From contig JADDOH010008080.1 of assembly GCA_016648135.1 (NCBI GenBank), forward strand, positions 30,015 through 94,014: a stretch of DNA of 64,000 nucleotides, written 5' to 3'. Both the position numbers and the translations under genes were made by a program. Origin of the DNA: Agrypnia vestita. Lineage: Eukaryota > Arthropoda > Insecta > Trichoptera > Phryganeidae. The notes beneath the pieces were generated by a model. The model was not told where the DNA came from. It ran no database searches and worked only from the letters and a program-made list of their open reading frames with translations. Shown here piece after piece: positions 1 through 11,670 of this stretch (its first letter is position 1; each line of letters begins with the position of its first letter).

Positions 1-284
1 TTCATTATCAAATTACCTTTATTACCGTATTATTAAATAACTCGCATATGTACCTATATATAATAATAAGAACTGAGGCTCCCTCATCAGACTCAAGAGC
101 TTCCTCTTCACTGATGCGGTCTACATGACTATATAGTACTAAAAAAAATCAATCTAATATGTAAATATATAAGAATTGTATTTGTACCATAAAATAAATA
201 AAAAAATATAATCATATTTTGTGTATTTAAAAAAATTACCAAAAACGATTATCATTTTTCAACCAAGTCGGTACGGCTGAATGA
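1..284. other. AT-rich stretch, nothing recognised
   Basis: No reading frame, repeat copy or RNA signal could be supported. The sequence is AT-rich with short A and T runs. Confidence 0.6.
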
Positions 285-600
285 ACATTCACTGCAGATG
301 CATTTTTCTGCGTTTTTTTTTAAATGTGGGTTTTTATTATTCATTTATATCAGAATGCATATGCTAGACTACATTTTTTTAGGACGATAACTCAGGTAGA
401 ACTTTCGTTCTTATATTAAAGTAATAAACTAAACATTATTTGTAATAATTAAGAAAATGTAAGCATTAATCGACAGGCCATAGCCAAAATATTCGTTTTC
501 AGTGTCTTAGAAAAAATTAATAGATTCTAAATATTTATATGTACGCAGAATATGTTTTCTTACGAGTATAAGTAGCTTACATTACATTGATGAATCCGTA
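285..600 (+). repeat. Dispersed repeat family A, copy 1
   Basis: This stretch matches 44560-44775 on the same strand. Shared landmarks in order are TTCACTGCAxATGCAT, GTGGGTTTTTAT, GCTAGACTACATTTTTTT, TTTTCAGxxTCTTAGAAA, and a block ending TGTACGCAGAATxTGTTTTC. Part of it also matches 2452-3025 in reverse orientation. It has no coding frame. It is an uncharacterised interspersed repeat, probably nonautonomous; its class is unknown. Confidence 0.65.
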
Positions 601-1639
601 GGTACTAAAATGATTAAAAAGTGTTCATTATTATCCAATCATATGCATTATGTCAACATTTTTACGTTATTTTGACGTTCGACAAATTCTCTTGTATTTT
701 TTGAGCCGAATTATTATTATTTTCTGTCTAAAATTAAAAAAAATACATTAATATTTCCGAAATTCTTTTGAAATCATTTCTTTTAATGCATTTCTCGTAG
801 TACGATTATCGAAAAATGACCTGTCAGAAGCAACGCGTTCGCGGCAGAAGTTTTGAAAGCCAGCGCATTTCTATTTTTCGGTTCTTCAAAATACTTGACA
901 AAATAAATATTGAACTAAAAAATTAAAGCACAAAAAAACAAAGCGGAACGCCGCTACATTTCTTTCCAAACACACTGCGCGGACGTTTCGTCCGCTTTGC
1001 CGATTGGACGCGACAAAAGATCAGCATGAGAATTAAATGCTAAATATATTGAAAGGAAAAATATTGAATTGTATGAAATGTATAAGGCTTGGATTTATCG
1101 TAAGGAAAGATGTGAAGAAAAAACATAATATAGATTTTTATATTTGAAGGAGTTTTGATTCTACATTTTTCATTTTTTGAGATAAGTAAATAAACACGAT
1201 TTTCTTGTAATTATTGTGAAAAATAAAATTTCCTTTTTTATTTTTGTATACCGTTTTTAAATTGTTTGGCTACTTATTTTCACCATTGTTCAATTTTCAG
1301 TAATGTGTAATGTATAAAAATATATAAATACATTGTTTTCATAGAATTGCTATTTAATTGTAAAAATTAAATTGCACTCTCACATTTGGTGATTAATTTG
1401 ATTTATGGCATATGCGCGACGTCGTAGATCGCGAAATGAGACCATGTATTTTTTAATTACGAAAAATCAACGCGTTTGAAATATTGAAAATAATAATATA
1501 GTCCAAAAATTTATATTAAAATAGCCAAAATAGCCTTATTATATGGGATAAAATCAACTTACTTTGTGAGTATAATATAATACTTGTATAATATTACTTA
1601 ATATTAGGCGAACAAGAAAAATTAATTTCGATATGCCTA
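601..1639. other. AT-rich stretch, no gene seen
   Basis: Nothing coding is supported. A less AT-rich patch at about 935-1015 contains short inverted GCGGAACGCCGC-type words but no recognised feature. Confidence 0.5.
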
Positions 1640-2065
1640 ACATGAAAACCTTTTTTTGGACAAAGACATTTTAATTTCATTGCCCCTCGTGTTATTAATA
1701 AGTTAACTGACGAAATTAAAGCAAATGTAAAACTCGGACATTTTAAATATAAAATAAAAAATTGGCTAAAAAATCAGGCAGAAAGTATGCTGAGCGTGTG
1801 ATCCACCCATGATCCAATCTTTTACATATTTTTTCTTTTATCTCAGTATTGCTATATTTCTTAAAATGTATTTTTGATATTTTTTAATATACATAATATA
1901 TTATTATTTTTTATTGTATTATATTGTATTGTATTATATTATTAAACTATTAAATTGTTAATTATAAATGTCCCAGAACGGGTTTCACCTAGTGGGGCGT
2001 TATATGCTAAATGTAAAAAAAAATATTTGTAATTGTCATAATGTATATAAATAAATAATTAAAAG
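1640..2065 (+). pseudogene. LINE reverse-transcriptase C-terminus with 3' UTR
   Basis: Read on the plus strand, about 1655-1800 encodes a stretch beginning RHFNFIAPRVINKL and ending near FKYKIKNWLKNQ, followed by a TGA at about 1800. This resembles the end of Jockey/CR1-type non-LTR ORF2 proteins, where a 'YxxRxFxxxAPxxWNxLP' segment is followed by a lysine-rich 'FKxxLKxxL' helix. The catalytic reverse-transcriptase domain is absent, so the copy is 5'-truncated, as is usual for LINEs. About 250 bp of AT-rich 3' UTR follows, ending in an A-rich tail near 2060. The clade assignment is tentative; the LINE-tail call rests on the protein pattern and the A-rich end. Confidence 0.5.
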
Positions 2066-2451
2066 ATATGTATTTTTGTCAAATTTTGCATATAAATAAG
2101 TTATATGGTGATTTTTTATTAACAAAATAAAACCTCAGTAGAAAGATATCTGCTTCCAGCTACATCGCACAGCACACTGATTTAAGGGTTTCTAAATAAT
2201 TTAACATATTTCACAGAACGGAATTTTAATTTTTAAATAGTGGGGTTAATATTTAAAATAAACTTCAAAAAGTGTTTTAAGTCTTAAAGCGCGCGAGTAA
2301 ATACAGTATATTGTTTAAAATCATATCTTTTTATGAATGAAAAGCGTTTAAATATCGTCAAAAAACTTAAAAATTTCTTGCAAATTAAAAATGTATAACT
2401 TGATTAATATTGAACATTTTTTAATTATTTTAGTACAGTTTTATCACCACA
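2066..2451. other. AT-rich stretch, nothing recognised
   Basis: No frame or repeat was supported here. Confidence 0.5.
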
Positions 2452-3025
2452 ATGTTAGCTTTACACTTATAAGAATACATATTTTGCGAACATATAAATA
2501 TTGTATCCGTATCCGTAACTATAAATATCCATAACTAAGAGAGATTTCTAAAACACTGAAAACGAATTTTATGGCCATAACCTGTCAATTAATGCTTATA
2601 AGAGAGATTTCTAAAACACTGAAAACGAATTTTATGGCCATAACCTGTCAATTAATGCTTATATTTTCTTAATTATTATAAATAATAATCAGTTTATTAC
2701 TTTTATATTAGAACAATGGTTCTATCTAAGTTATCGTCCTATAACTATAAATAATCACACCCGCCTTAGAATGTTAGCTTTACACTTATAAGAATACATA
2801 TTTTGCGAACATATAAATATTGTATCCGTATCCGTAACTATAAATATCCATAACTCAGAGAGATTTCTAAAACACTGAAAACGAATTTTATGGCCATAAC
2901 CTGTCAATTAATGCTTATATTTTCTTAATTATTATAAATAATAATCAGTTTATTACTTTTATATTAGAACAATGGTTCTATCTAGGTTATCGTCCTATAA
3001 CTATAAATAATCACACCCGCCTTAG
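2452..3025 (-). repeat. Family A repeat, inverted and tandemly duplicated
   Basis: A unit of roughly 255-320 bp starting AATGTTAGCTTTACACTT occurs twice, at about 2452 and about 2770. The copies are nearly identical through TGTATCCGTATCCGTAACT and the final CACACCCGCCTTAGAA. The first copy also carries an internal 60-bp duplication (AGAGAGATTTCTAAAACACT at about 2540 and 2600). Reverse complemented, it matches the family A block at 360-600. The near-identity of the two units suggests a recent tandem duplication. Confidence 0.75.
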
Positions 3026-3216
3026 AAAATATTTACTTCTAAACAGCAAGCCCAACCGACTTTGAATAAAATATCTCATGAGACAATATGTTCGATCCCT
3101 TTCACCGAGATTTCGAGCTATTCACGAAGGTGGTACAACTGATACTATCAAAAATGCAAGCCAATACTGGAACCAAAATATTGATCAAGACAGCAATGCG
3201 CCACTTCCCCACATAT
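3026..3216. other. Short unannotated stretch
   Basis: No recognised feature between the family A duplication and SINE-1. Confidence 0.4.
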
Positions 3217-3394
3217 GAGTAGCTCGTTGGTGTATGGTCATGACGCTCGCCTAGTGATCCGATTGCCGGTCGGTGGTTCGAGAATCATCAAGTTAGTCCT
3301 ATTCTCATAGCACAAGCGTTTAGCTTATTTTGAGAAAAGTAAGAATATTGATGCGACACGCATTCCGTGTTCGCATCTCTATTAAAAAAAAAAT
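3217..3394 (+). mobile_element. SINE-1, tRNA-headed, with A-rich tail
   Basis: The head has a Pol III A-box-like TAGCTCGTTGGTGTATGG and a degraded B box near GGTGGTTCGAGAATC. The body contains CACAAGCGTTTAGCTTA and AAGAATATTGATGCGACACG, and ends TCTCTATT plus a run of A. The same body occurs at 26032, 35302 and, in reverse, at 11520. This is a nonautonomous retroelement mobilised by a LINE partner. Confidence 0.8.
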
Positions 3395-3669
3395 CACCCT
3401 CGGAAGGCTTGGAATTTGAGAAAATGAAAACACTTTTATTTTAACTTGGAACGTTGCCACTGTACATGGATAGACCTTAACCCTTCCTTAAGAATATTGT
3501 AACATGGTTATAGAATGATCTACTGAAGGTGCACTCCTTACAAAAAAAGCTGCGTATAACTGTAATTTCTGCGAAATACTCCCTGCGTTAATGTTAACTA
3601 GAATTGTATAAATCGCAAAAAAATATTGCTTAGTAAAGCATAATAGGATGAATATTGTACTAAATGGAG
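3395..3669. other. No feature seen
   Basis: AT-rich, without a supported frame or repeat. Confidence 0.5.
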
Positions 3670-3834
3670 GTCCTTTTTTTAATTTAACGCTTTAATAAGC
3701 CAAGAGGCCCAATTACAGAAGTGAAACATATTACAAAACACCTAGGCTTGAGTAAATCACACACATTGTGACCTTACCGGAAATCTAACCCGGAACCCTC
3801 GGTGTAAGAAACCACTGAGCTACGAGGGCCGCCA
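3670..3834 (-). mobile_element. SINE-2, tRNA-headed, minus strand
   Basis: Reverse complemented, the head reads GGCCCTCGTAGCTCAGTGGT (tRNA A box) followed about 30 bases later by GGGTTCCGGGTTAGATTTCC (B box). The body contains CTCAAGCCTAGGTGTTTTG and GTTTCACTTCTGTAATTGGG, and the far end is a run of A (Ts on plus near 3673). A second copy lies at 30925-31062. The body is unlike SINE-1. Confidence 0.75.
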
Positions 3835-4974
3835 TAATGGTATACTTTATGGTTGAATATGGGAATCGCCTCTTTTTCTTAATTCCAAAAATGACAATCT
3901 AAGACTGTCTTATTTTGATTTATAAAAATATATGATTTTCATTCTTATTTATTTATTTTATTAGAATAGCACACTTATTACTTCTTAAAATATTTGTTTC
4001 TAAATAGATTAGTTTTCAAGTCAAATACGAATATATGAACATACTTTATGTGTCACAAGTAACAATATACATGTATGTGTCAAATTTTTTACATATAGGC
4101 ATGTCAAATAACTTTATACAATATACATGAATGTGTCAAAAAACTAAAGACGTGCAAACAGAACCCACACGCATTTGTTAAAGAAGTATTTTTCTAACCG
4201 TAGTCAATTTTGTGAATATTTTTACCAAATTCAAATTTTAATTTCTCAGGGAGGAAGGTTAGGATATAGCCGAAAACTCAATTTATTCACGAACAAAAAG
4301 TTGCCACGGCACTTCAGAACACGAAGTTGTCTACGACCAGTGAACAGAACAAAATACCAAAAAAACTAAAAAAATATAATTATAAAAAATAAATATTTAA
4401 ACGAATCTACAAAATGATAACTATGCATCGCAATCAGATGTGCCATCTTTTTAGTTCAAACATAATAAAAATTTAATCGATTTTATCTGTAAAATTTTCA
4501 AATGCATGCCAATTTAGGCATTTTATTTTGCGTACATGACTGCAGATATTACTCCACCCAACACTAATGCTTGATGATACCTTTTTGATCAATTTTTCGA
4601 CGGAACTCATCGTCATTAATTTATAGATCCTACGTGCCCATTTATGATTGACCAATTTTTTTCTATCGCATTAAAGTCTGGGTAAATTTGTGGCAGAAGC
4701 TGTGATACATTTTGTCGACTTTCGATGTACAGCTTATTGACAGCGAATTCCTTGATAACACTTTAACCATGATGTCGGCTAATATGTTTAGCCTAACCTT
4801 CATGGTGGTTTCAAATATGGTCACCGTATTTTTCTTCAACAAACGAGCGTGCGCCGAGAGTTCGATACTTACTAAAAGGTTTATTGCTAGTCCGTTGCTA
4901 TAGTCACGAAATGACTTTAACCAATCAATGATGCGATTTCTACTAACACATTTACATACCTGCATATTACACAA
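3835..4974. other. No gene seen
   Basis: Only short chance frames, up to about 100 codons on both strands around 4660-5120, with no recognisable domain. A GTCAAA/ATACATGxATGTGTC word repeats loosely at about 4060-4140. Confidence 0.5.
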
Positions 4975-5712
4975 ATTACTTAATGTATATTATAGATATC
5001 TCACACAGACGAAACTGTATAAATTATGGGAAAGTAGGTATAGAAGTCATTTGGGTGTAATAGGACTTATGACCTATCTTTTTATGGTTGGCTTAAGTGA
5101 TCACTTTACACAATTGTAGCATTCGCCATTTCCACCCGTGATAGAATATACCATGCTTATTCATTTTTTGGAAGTTGTATATATGTTCAAATTGCGTGGA
5201 AAGCTTTCATATATGAGTAATAAGCACCTTTTCCATGCGGCCTGTACAAAGCCATTTTCATTCCATTACACACAATAAAGTATATTGCTCTCAAAATTCC
5301 GTAAAAAATCAATGTAGATTTTCTCATTAGCGACATCTGTGGGGATTTAGGGGAATGAAAATGGCTTTGTACAGGCCGCATGGAAAAGGTGCTTATTACT
5401 CATATATGAAAGCTTTCCACGCAATTTGAACATATATACAACTTCCAAAAAATGAATAAGCATGGTATATTCTATCATGGGTGGAAATGGCGAATGTTAC
5501 AATTGTGTAAAGTGATCACTTAAGCCAACCATAAAAAGATAGGTCATAAGTCCTATTACACCCAAATGACTTCTATACCTACTTTCCCATAATTTATACA
5601 GTTTCGTCTCTGTGAGATATCTATAATATACATTAATTGATTAATAATGTCTCTATGACATAAATCCAGCACTGTTCTGAAAGATTTGAACAAACTCAAA
5701 ATATACAAATTA
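4975..5712. mobile_element. Foldback element family B, copy 1
   Basis: Two arms of roughly 285 bp, at about 4978-5262 and 5352-5640, are almost exact reverse complements. They run from ATAGATATCTCACACAGACG through GGCTTAAGTGATCACTTTAC to AGCCATTTTCATTCC. The spacer is about 90 bp. The right arm continues to about 5712 with sequence that copy 2 (24334) carries in its left arm. No transposase frame is present, so this is a nonautonomous long-inverted-repeat element. A more decayed copy lies at 51860-52190. Confidence 0.8.
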
Positions 5713-5779
5713 CTTCTTTAAGCGTTAGTTTTGACATTCTTAGCTGTCGGACGCTCTACTTAAATCCTTCTATGGATAT

Positions 5780-6420
5780 TTAATTGTAAATAGTTGCGGA
5801 TATTTTATACGAACCGTATGTTTTTCCGAGAAACGATTCTCGACGTTTCGTTGAATGCTTATTCAACGTCATCAGGAGGACGACCTTTACCCGCGGAGGT
5901 TGAGGTCGGACTGATTACTGCTTTCGCGGGCGTAAATTGTATGCACTTTGTTGTGGAGTATTCACTTCTTCTACAATAAAGGTCGCTAGTGTGCAATATG
6001 TGCTAGTTACGTCGGCGGACTTTATTGCGACGTCTCTCAAGGGTTGAATCAATGTCGTAAGAACAGGGCGCCAAATACTTGATAGTTTGTAACTGTCATC
6101 TCTATTGAAATTGGGATGTTTGTTTATTTCAATCTACTCCTTCACTAATCTGGGTATAAGGTGCGGTTCTGTTAATAAGATTTTTGCCTTGTCAAATCTG
6201 ATGAAGATTCCCTTTGGATGCACGTTCGCAGATTGCCGATATATTGGAGTTGTTGTTTTTAACTGCTCCAATATGTTCTTTCAATTGTGTAGCTTCTCGG
6301 AAAAACTTACGGTTCGTATAAAATATCCGCAAGTATTTACAGTTAAATATGTCTAACGACCGTAATAACAACCTTAACTCTCTAATAACCTCGCTGGATT
6401 CGAGATTAATATCCAAGATT
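5780..6420 (-). pseudogene. Penelope-like element C-terminal fragment
   Basis: Read on the minus strand, 6356-6195 encodes a frame containing REATQLKEHIGAVKNNNSN and ICERASKGNLHQI. After a frame disturbance it continues with segments such as RLVKE-IEINKHPNFNRDD and IWRPVLTTL. This is the distal part of a GIY-YIG endonuclease domain as found at the C-terminus of PLE proteins: an arginine/lysine helix, 'H' and 'E..EI..HP.N.NRDD...L...W'. The same closing pattern (EIYKHPININRDDG) appears in the PLE copies at 60.5-62.4 kb, but this one is clearly a different family. The catalytic GIY-YIG start and the reverse transcriptase are missing. The 3' noncoding tail carries a hammerhead-like motif at 5841-5876. 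Confidence 0.65.
5841..5876 (-). ncRNA. Hammerhead-ribozyme-like motif of PLE tail
   Basis: On the minus strand the order is CTGATGA, one unpaired C, a perfect 7-bp hairpin (GTTGAAT / ATTCAAC), then GAAACGTC. This is the conserved core order of a hammerhead ribozyme. PLE noncoding repeats are known to carry such motifs. Helices I and III were not confirmed, so activity is inference. Confidence 0.4.
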
Positions 6421-7255
6421 CATATTCCAGATAGTGGAATACAGAAAACCACAGGGGTCTTTGTATAATACAACACTGATGAATTTTAAATTTATAAAAT
6501 TAAAAGCGTTTACGTTCAGCCCAAGTTGAAGATTGGATCGGGTATCCACAAAAGGGATAAAAAGCCTTTGAAGGTGATTCGAGCTGTCGACTTATTGTTC
6601 ACCCACTTCACAACCCTGTGGACCCAAAAGATCCCGCGCGGGCAGTTTTGATAATTCTTTATCCTCTCACTTATATACTCCTCAGTGGCTACTGTACGTT
6701 AAATGGAAAATTACAGATTGAGGAGATCATTCTAAAAATATGAATTTTCTGATCTTATAGTTATTTCCTGACGCACTTTTAATCATTTCATTATGTTAAA
6801 CATAATGAATCTATTAATATTATTAGTAGGTACTTTATTTTTTACTATTGATCATCGAACAATGAATAAGTACGTCAGTCATCATACATATAAAAAAAAA
6901 CCGAAGGCCCCTTTTTTAATTTACTTTGCTCAGTGCAAACATTGAAAAGGGTGAGTTTAATATTTTAAGTACAGGAGCGGACTTAAGTGTGGACACTTTT
7001 CATAAACTGCTTGTATGCGGTATTCATTCATCCATTTGAAAATCATCTTAAGTTTTAACCGTACTTTATATTAGCTAATTAATTTAAAAACTTATTATCC
7101 TGTTGTATTTTATATTTATAAAGATATTTTTGTAAAAAAATAAAATAAATGCTGAATAGAATAACAACATACCAAAATTCTTTAAACAACACATTATTTA
7201 TTAATTACAAAATATATTGCAAAATATTTTAAATTTACATTGAACGATAATATTT
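6421..7255. other. Spacer; possible Tc1 terminal repeat at 6970-7010
   Basis: No coding content. The words TACAGGAGCGGACTTAAGTG and GTGGACACTT near 6973-7000 look like a Tc1-type terminal repeat, consistent with the minus-strand transposase that follows, but a matching partner end was not found. Confidence 0.3.
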
Positions 7256-7259
7256 CTTC

Positions 7260-8235
7260 TAAAATCCTTTTCATTTAATAACTTCCTCAACCCTTCGAGG
7301 CTTGGGGTCCACCAGATGTCATAAATCTTCAGGTGTGATGACATGGAACCGTGCTCGAATAATTACTTCGATGAATTCTCTTTTGCTGCTAGAGTTTCAA
7401 CCAGAAACCAATATTTTCAGAGTTGACTAGAAATTTTTGATGAGATATCCCTCGCCAAGAAAGTATATCAATATGGTGGTCTTGTAACCATTTCATGCTC
7501 GTTTGGCTAAAGGGCATGGCGCTCCGTCCTGCTTTGAGGTCCATCTACCACGGTCATCCTGGAACAAATCATTGAATCTAGGCAATAATTTTGGCTCCAG
7601 AATCAGACCTTGGTATCTTTTAGCCATAATTATACCTTCTACCACTCCCAGGTATCCAAAACCATATCCTGTCATGCAGTATCATCCTATTACAATCACA
7701 GGTTGTTTCACTATCGCAGTACTGTATTCAGGTATGATATTTTCGCTTCGATGACGACGAACAAATCTGATTCCGTCACTCCCAAAAATGTAAATTTTGG
7801 TCTAGTCACTCCATATCCCTTTTGCCCGGTCTTCTGAGCTCTACTACTTATGCGTTTCAGCTATTTTGTATCTGTTTCATTCTTAAGTTAAGGATTTTTT
7901 CGAAGTTTTCTTGCTTGTAATTCATTCCTGAGTAATTCCTTCCTAACTGTTCTACCAGTAATATCAATTCCAGTAGCTTTAAGGACCATGTTAATATGTT
8001 TGGATGTTTGCCGACAGTCCTGCAAGGTATGTCTGAAAATTTTTCTTTCACCTTCGGCTTTAGGCCGAATTTGGACAATTTTTGCACTTTTAGTCTCCTT
8101 GCAGCATTGGCACACCTTCCTTACTCCAGATTCGGTACTTCCTCCACCCAATATTTTGAGATTTTTTCATATTTGTAGCCTTCTTCTTGAAGCGTCACAG
8201 CTGTGCTTTGTCGTTTTGGCATAGTCAGAGCTAAT
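7260..8235 (-). pseudogene. Tc1-like transposase, degraded
   Basis: On the minus strand, the 5' part (about 8151-7888) gives a helix-turn-helix-like region including GIDITGRTVRKELLRNELQA, matching the 'IS.RTVRR.L...G..AR' DNA-binding segment of Tc1 transposases. The 3' part (about 7675-7430) gives GYLGVVEGIIMAKRYQ, LLPRFNDLFQDDR, SKQDGAPCPLAKR and WLQDHHIDILSW. This is the classic 'Y...L...L.P.....F..QQDGAPCHTA' block holding the second catalytic aspartate, followed by the segment before the third acidic residue. Stops and frameshifts break it into at least three frames, and the middle with the first aspartate is poorly preserved. It cannot encode an active DDE enzyme. Confidence 0.75.
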
Positions 8236-9689
8236 TTCAATAATATAAGAACTAAAATCGCTCTGACTGCATTTTAACATGCGCAAAAGTAAAAACCTCA
8301 CCTCACTTTAAGCAATTGCTGTCTAACACAATTATTAAATTAATCGTGTTGCATCTGAAAATACCCTGACTGAAGCGTGTGATGATTTTACGTGCTCTGT
8401 GGTTGGTTTAAAATTAACACTCACATTATATTGTTGCCACAACCCAAACATTTTCCCCGAAATTTCGTTATTTACAAGGCATTTCTTTTAATTTATTTTA
8501 TAATTCAATTCAGTATTTTTTATCATCGTTCATTATGTTTATTAACAAAACAAGAACAAGAAATATGAAAAAAAAAACTTTGAGGGTTGTATAATAAAAA
8601 AGTTGTATTTTTACTAGTCAAACGATAAGAAATACTAAATTTCGAGAAGTCTCTACGTTGTAATGAGCAACAAAATACTGTTAATTTTGTGACGGAAAAA
8701 AATAATTGAGCGGCAAATAATATACACTAAAATATTTTTTGTATGGGCGCCAACGAAATATAATTTCTCAACTCGTTAAAATAATTGCTCATTAAATATT
8801 GGTTATGAAAGTGGCACCAAAAAGAATATTAGAGCTCCAAATAATAGACGCTTATCATTTGTTTAATAGATACCAAAAAAGCCACAGTTAACCCAATATT
8901 TGCCAGTTGTAACTTACATTATTAGTGCAGATCATTTTTTCATGATCGTTGTATACAATATAATGTTTCATCTAGTGATCGCATTTTTGTTCTCGTTTAT
9001 CCAGTTCGGTGGCAATATATTATTAATTGTATATTTGTTAATATAATAATTTTAGTATTTATTTAATAATTTAAATTTTTTTAATATGCTCATCATCAAA
9101 ATATCAAAAATATGGTATCATATTCTTTTGCTGGCTCGAAATATAAATATGCTCTAAAGCACAGTGTGAATTTTTTACATACAAATATGTATACACTGTA
9201 AAGTGAATAATTTGTATATGGTAACAATATTAATCGTTAGATTTATTAAAGCCAAGTGTTAGTGTAGTATATTTTTTTATTTTTTATTATAAAAAGTTGT
9301 ATCGATTCATTATACAATTCTAAAGAATATTTCTAATCATAGCCGAGTCAATAAAACGTAGTCTCTTAGGTGAACCGGTACCAATAAAATTATTTTATTA
9401 CTTCTAATGTGTGGAGCTGTTTGTGCGATTTGGAGTTAGATTTTCTGGGCCTCGTTCGCGAAGGAAAAATGCAGACAATAAATAAGTTGTTATGTGCCGT
9501 GTCAGCACTATTTTTTATGCAACGCCCAGGTTATATTACCTTGAACCCGACCGGCGTAAAGAATCCAAAGATAGTTTCTAATGATTGCCCACCTAGGCGA
9601 AATGTTTTACGACATGTATTTTGTGATGTTTGTATTGTACTCCGAGGCACAGTTATTTACTGCAAGTTAAGTATACCATTTTACAAAAA
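8236..9689. other. No gene supported
   Basis: AT-rich sequence. A 97-codon plus frame at 9409-9702 has no recognisable motif and is left as chance. Confidence 0.5.
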
Positions 9690-9835
9690 AAAATGGCGCT
9701 AGTGTAAGAGTAGTAGACACCCAGCTAAAGGCAGCGTTTCGTACAATTAGGAGAACACTTGAGTGTCGTGACTCCTTCTACTAACTTTCATTAAACCATC
9801 TCGGAATTGGTGAAATAAGATAATTAAAAAGTACT
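9690..9835 (+). pseudogene. Possible LINE reverse-transcriptase fragment
   Basis: The plus strand reads VVDTQLKAAFRTIRRTLE and then, after a stop, LSLNHLGIGEIR. This resembles the short 'VD.QLN.AMR.I.GTL..T...WLPVL.NI.P...RR' tail of insect non-LTR reverse transcriptases. It is only about 45 residues and contains stops, so the assignment is weak. Confidence 0.35.
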
Positions 9836-11515
9836 ATCTTGAGAGACCCCGGAATCAACTGTGAGGACCAACCGGGATCGAGATTCGTGGAGGTATCCGT
9901 GACTGAGGTCACCGTGTATCAGAATTGACATGAAAGAATGAAGAAGAAGCTGTACGCAGAGAGTGTGAGAAAATCATCCTAAACTCCTCAATGCTGTTCT
10001 ACCACGATGTCATCACGCTACCTTCACTCCGTTATTTCGGCATTTCTGGAAATAATAATTAATTTATGTATCCCATGTTCAATCCAGTGGAAAGGTCAAG
10101 ACAAGAATGAACTGTTGGTGTACTTGACAACTGATGGCAGCTTTATAAGTGATTACGAATGACATATAAAGATGTCATAGCAATTTTCCTAGAGCTTACA
10201 AAATATTAGACGGTCGATTCTAACAGCGTGTAGTCCATCTCAATCTTCCTTTTCTCATAACTGATATTGCATAGCTCATGGAGCTCAGAATGTGCCACCA
10301 GTTATAATACAATACATCAAAAATATGGCGTAGAATATCATACATCAACAATTTTTCTTCCCTTTGTTTAAATAGCCTTCCTTCTGATATAAGACCAACA
10401 TTCTATACAAACAACAATCTAGGTAAATTTTTAATTAACACAAAAGAAAAAGACGATAAACTTAGCCTCTCCTCACGATAAATTATCCTGTTATAATTTT
10501 TCACCTTTCTATATAAGCAAAACTGCTCGCAACGTTAATATTTGAGTTTTAAAAACACCTTAAGTGACGGCTTCTCCGAATTTTCCAATCATCTAAGCGA
10601 TAAAGATCATTTTTCCGAATAATACAAGGGTAAATATTCTGTATAAAAAGGGCTTCGATTAGACAATTTAGAAGCTCTCGAAATAAAAAAGCAATGAATA
10701 ATAATAATAACCACTTAAATTTATTTGCCAGTCCTATATTTAATATTTTTCCTTTCAAATCCAACTGATATCCATTAACCCTGTTATGTCTCTTTCCTTC
10801 CCTCCCTTCCCCGGTGTTCAGACTATTTTCTTAATATTTATTTATTTTCCATACTTTGCCTATCTTTTTCTTTCTTGAGTAATTTTATATTCTGACTCTT
10901 AATTTCATATTATGTCTCTTTTTTATGTATTTTCTTTTACAAACTCTTATCTCTTTCATTCGATATAATTTATATTCTGTCTCCTTCATTATGTTTATGC
11001 AACTATTTTTTATTTATTGTTTAGTTATAATTTACGCCCTGACGAAACTTGAGTCAAAAGATTGGCGTCAATAGTTAATAAATCGTGGATTCATACAAAG
11101 TTGACGTGTTTTATTTTATTTTAGTATATCAAAAGATAATTTTGTCGCTTTCTACAAAAATATAAAATTATTTTAATGATGTTGTAGTATTTGAATTACA
11201 GAGTATTTTAACGCGTTATGAAAAACTGGGACAGCATAAATTGATATGATCGTGCTTCTCGCTTAGTTTGTACAAACAATATATTATGCAGAAAATCCAT
11301 AAAAAAAAAAAAAATTTCCTTCTAATATTTATGATGCAGATATCGACTGCACTCACAAAAGTACACCTAAATTAAAATATTTCCACTACAACCGACATAC
11401 CCAATAACACTAAGCACAAAATAAATTAATAAATCTCAATTTTATTCATAAGATTTGGAACTAGTTTCGTCGTTAGAAACTATTTAATAACATGATATTT
11501 TTTTCCATTATTATT
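9836..11515. other. No gene; pyrimidine-rich tract
   Basis: Nothing coding is supported. About 10780-11010 is strikingly C/T-rich on the plus strand with repeated TTATGTCTC / ATATTCTGTCTC words. It ends near AATAAATCG at 11088 and could be the 3' end of an unidentified retroelement. Confidence 0.35.
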
Positions 11516-11519
11516 ATTT

Positions 11520-11670
11520 TTTAAATAAAAGAAATACAGATGCGGACACGGAATACTTGTCGCATTAATATTCTTACTATTTTCAAATAGGACTAACTTG
11601 CTGGTGTCCTGGAATGGGGCTTGAACTACCAACCACCAGATCACTAGGCGAGCGTCATAACCACTGTGAA
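11520..11670 (-). mobile_element. SINE-1 copy, minus strand, internally deleted
   Basis: Reverse complemented, it shows the head GTTATGACGCTCGCCTAGTG, a degraded B box, CAGCAAGTTAGTCCTATTTG and AAGAATATTAATGCGAC. The CACAAGCGTTTAGCTTA block of other copies is missing. The head lies directly against the 3' end of the neighbouring R1-clade LINE, on the same strand. Confidence 0.7.

Noticed and set aside
3766..3834. Free-standing tRNA gene on the minus strand
   Set aside because: A and B boxes are present, but the acceptor and anticodon stems do not pair well and a SINE body with poly(A) follows; the same layout recurs at 30925.
9409..9702. 97-codon plus frame as a possible small gene
   Set aside because: No recognisable motif or signal peptide; composition is compatible with chance.
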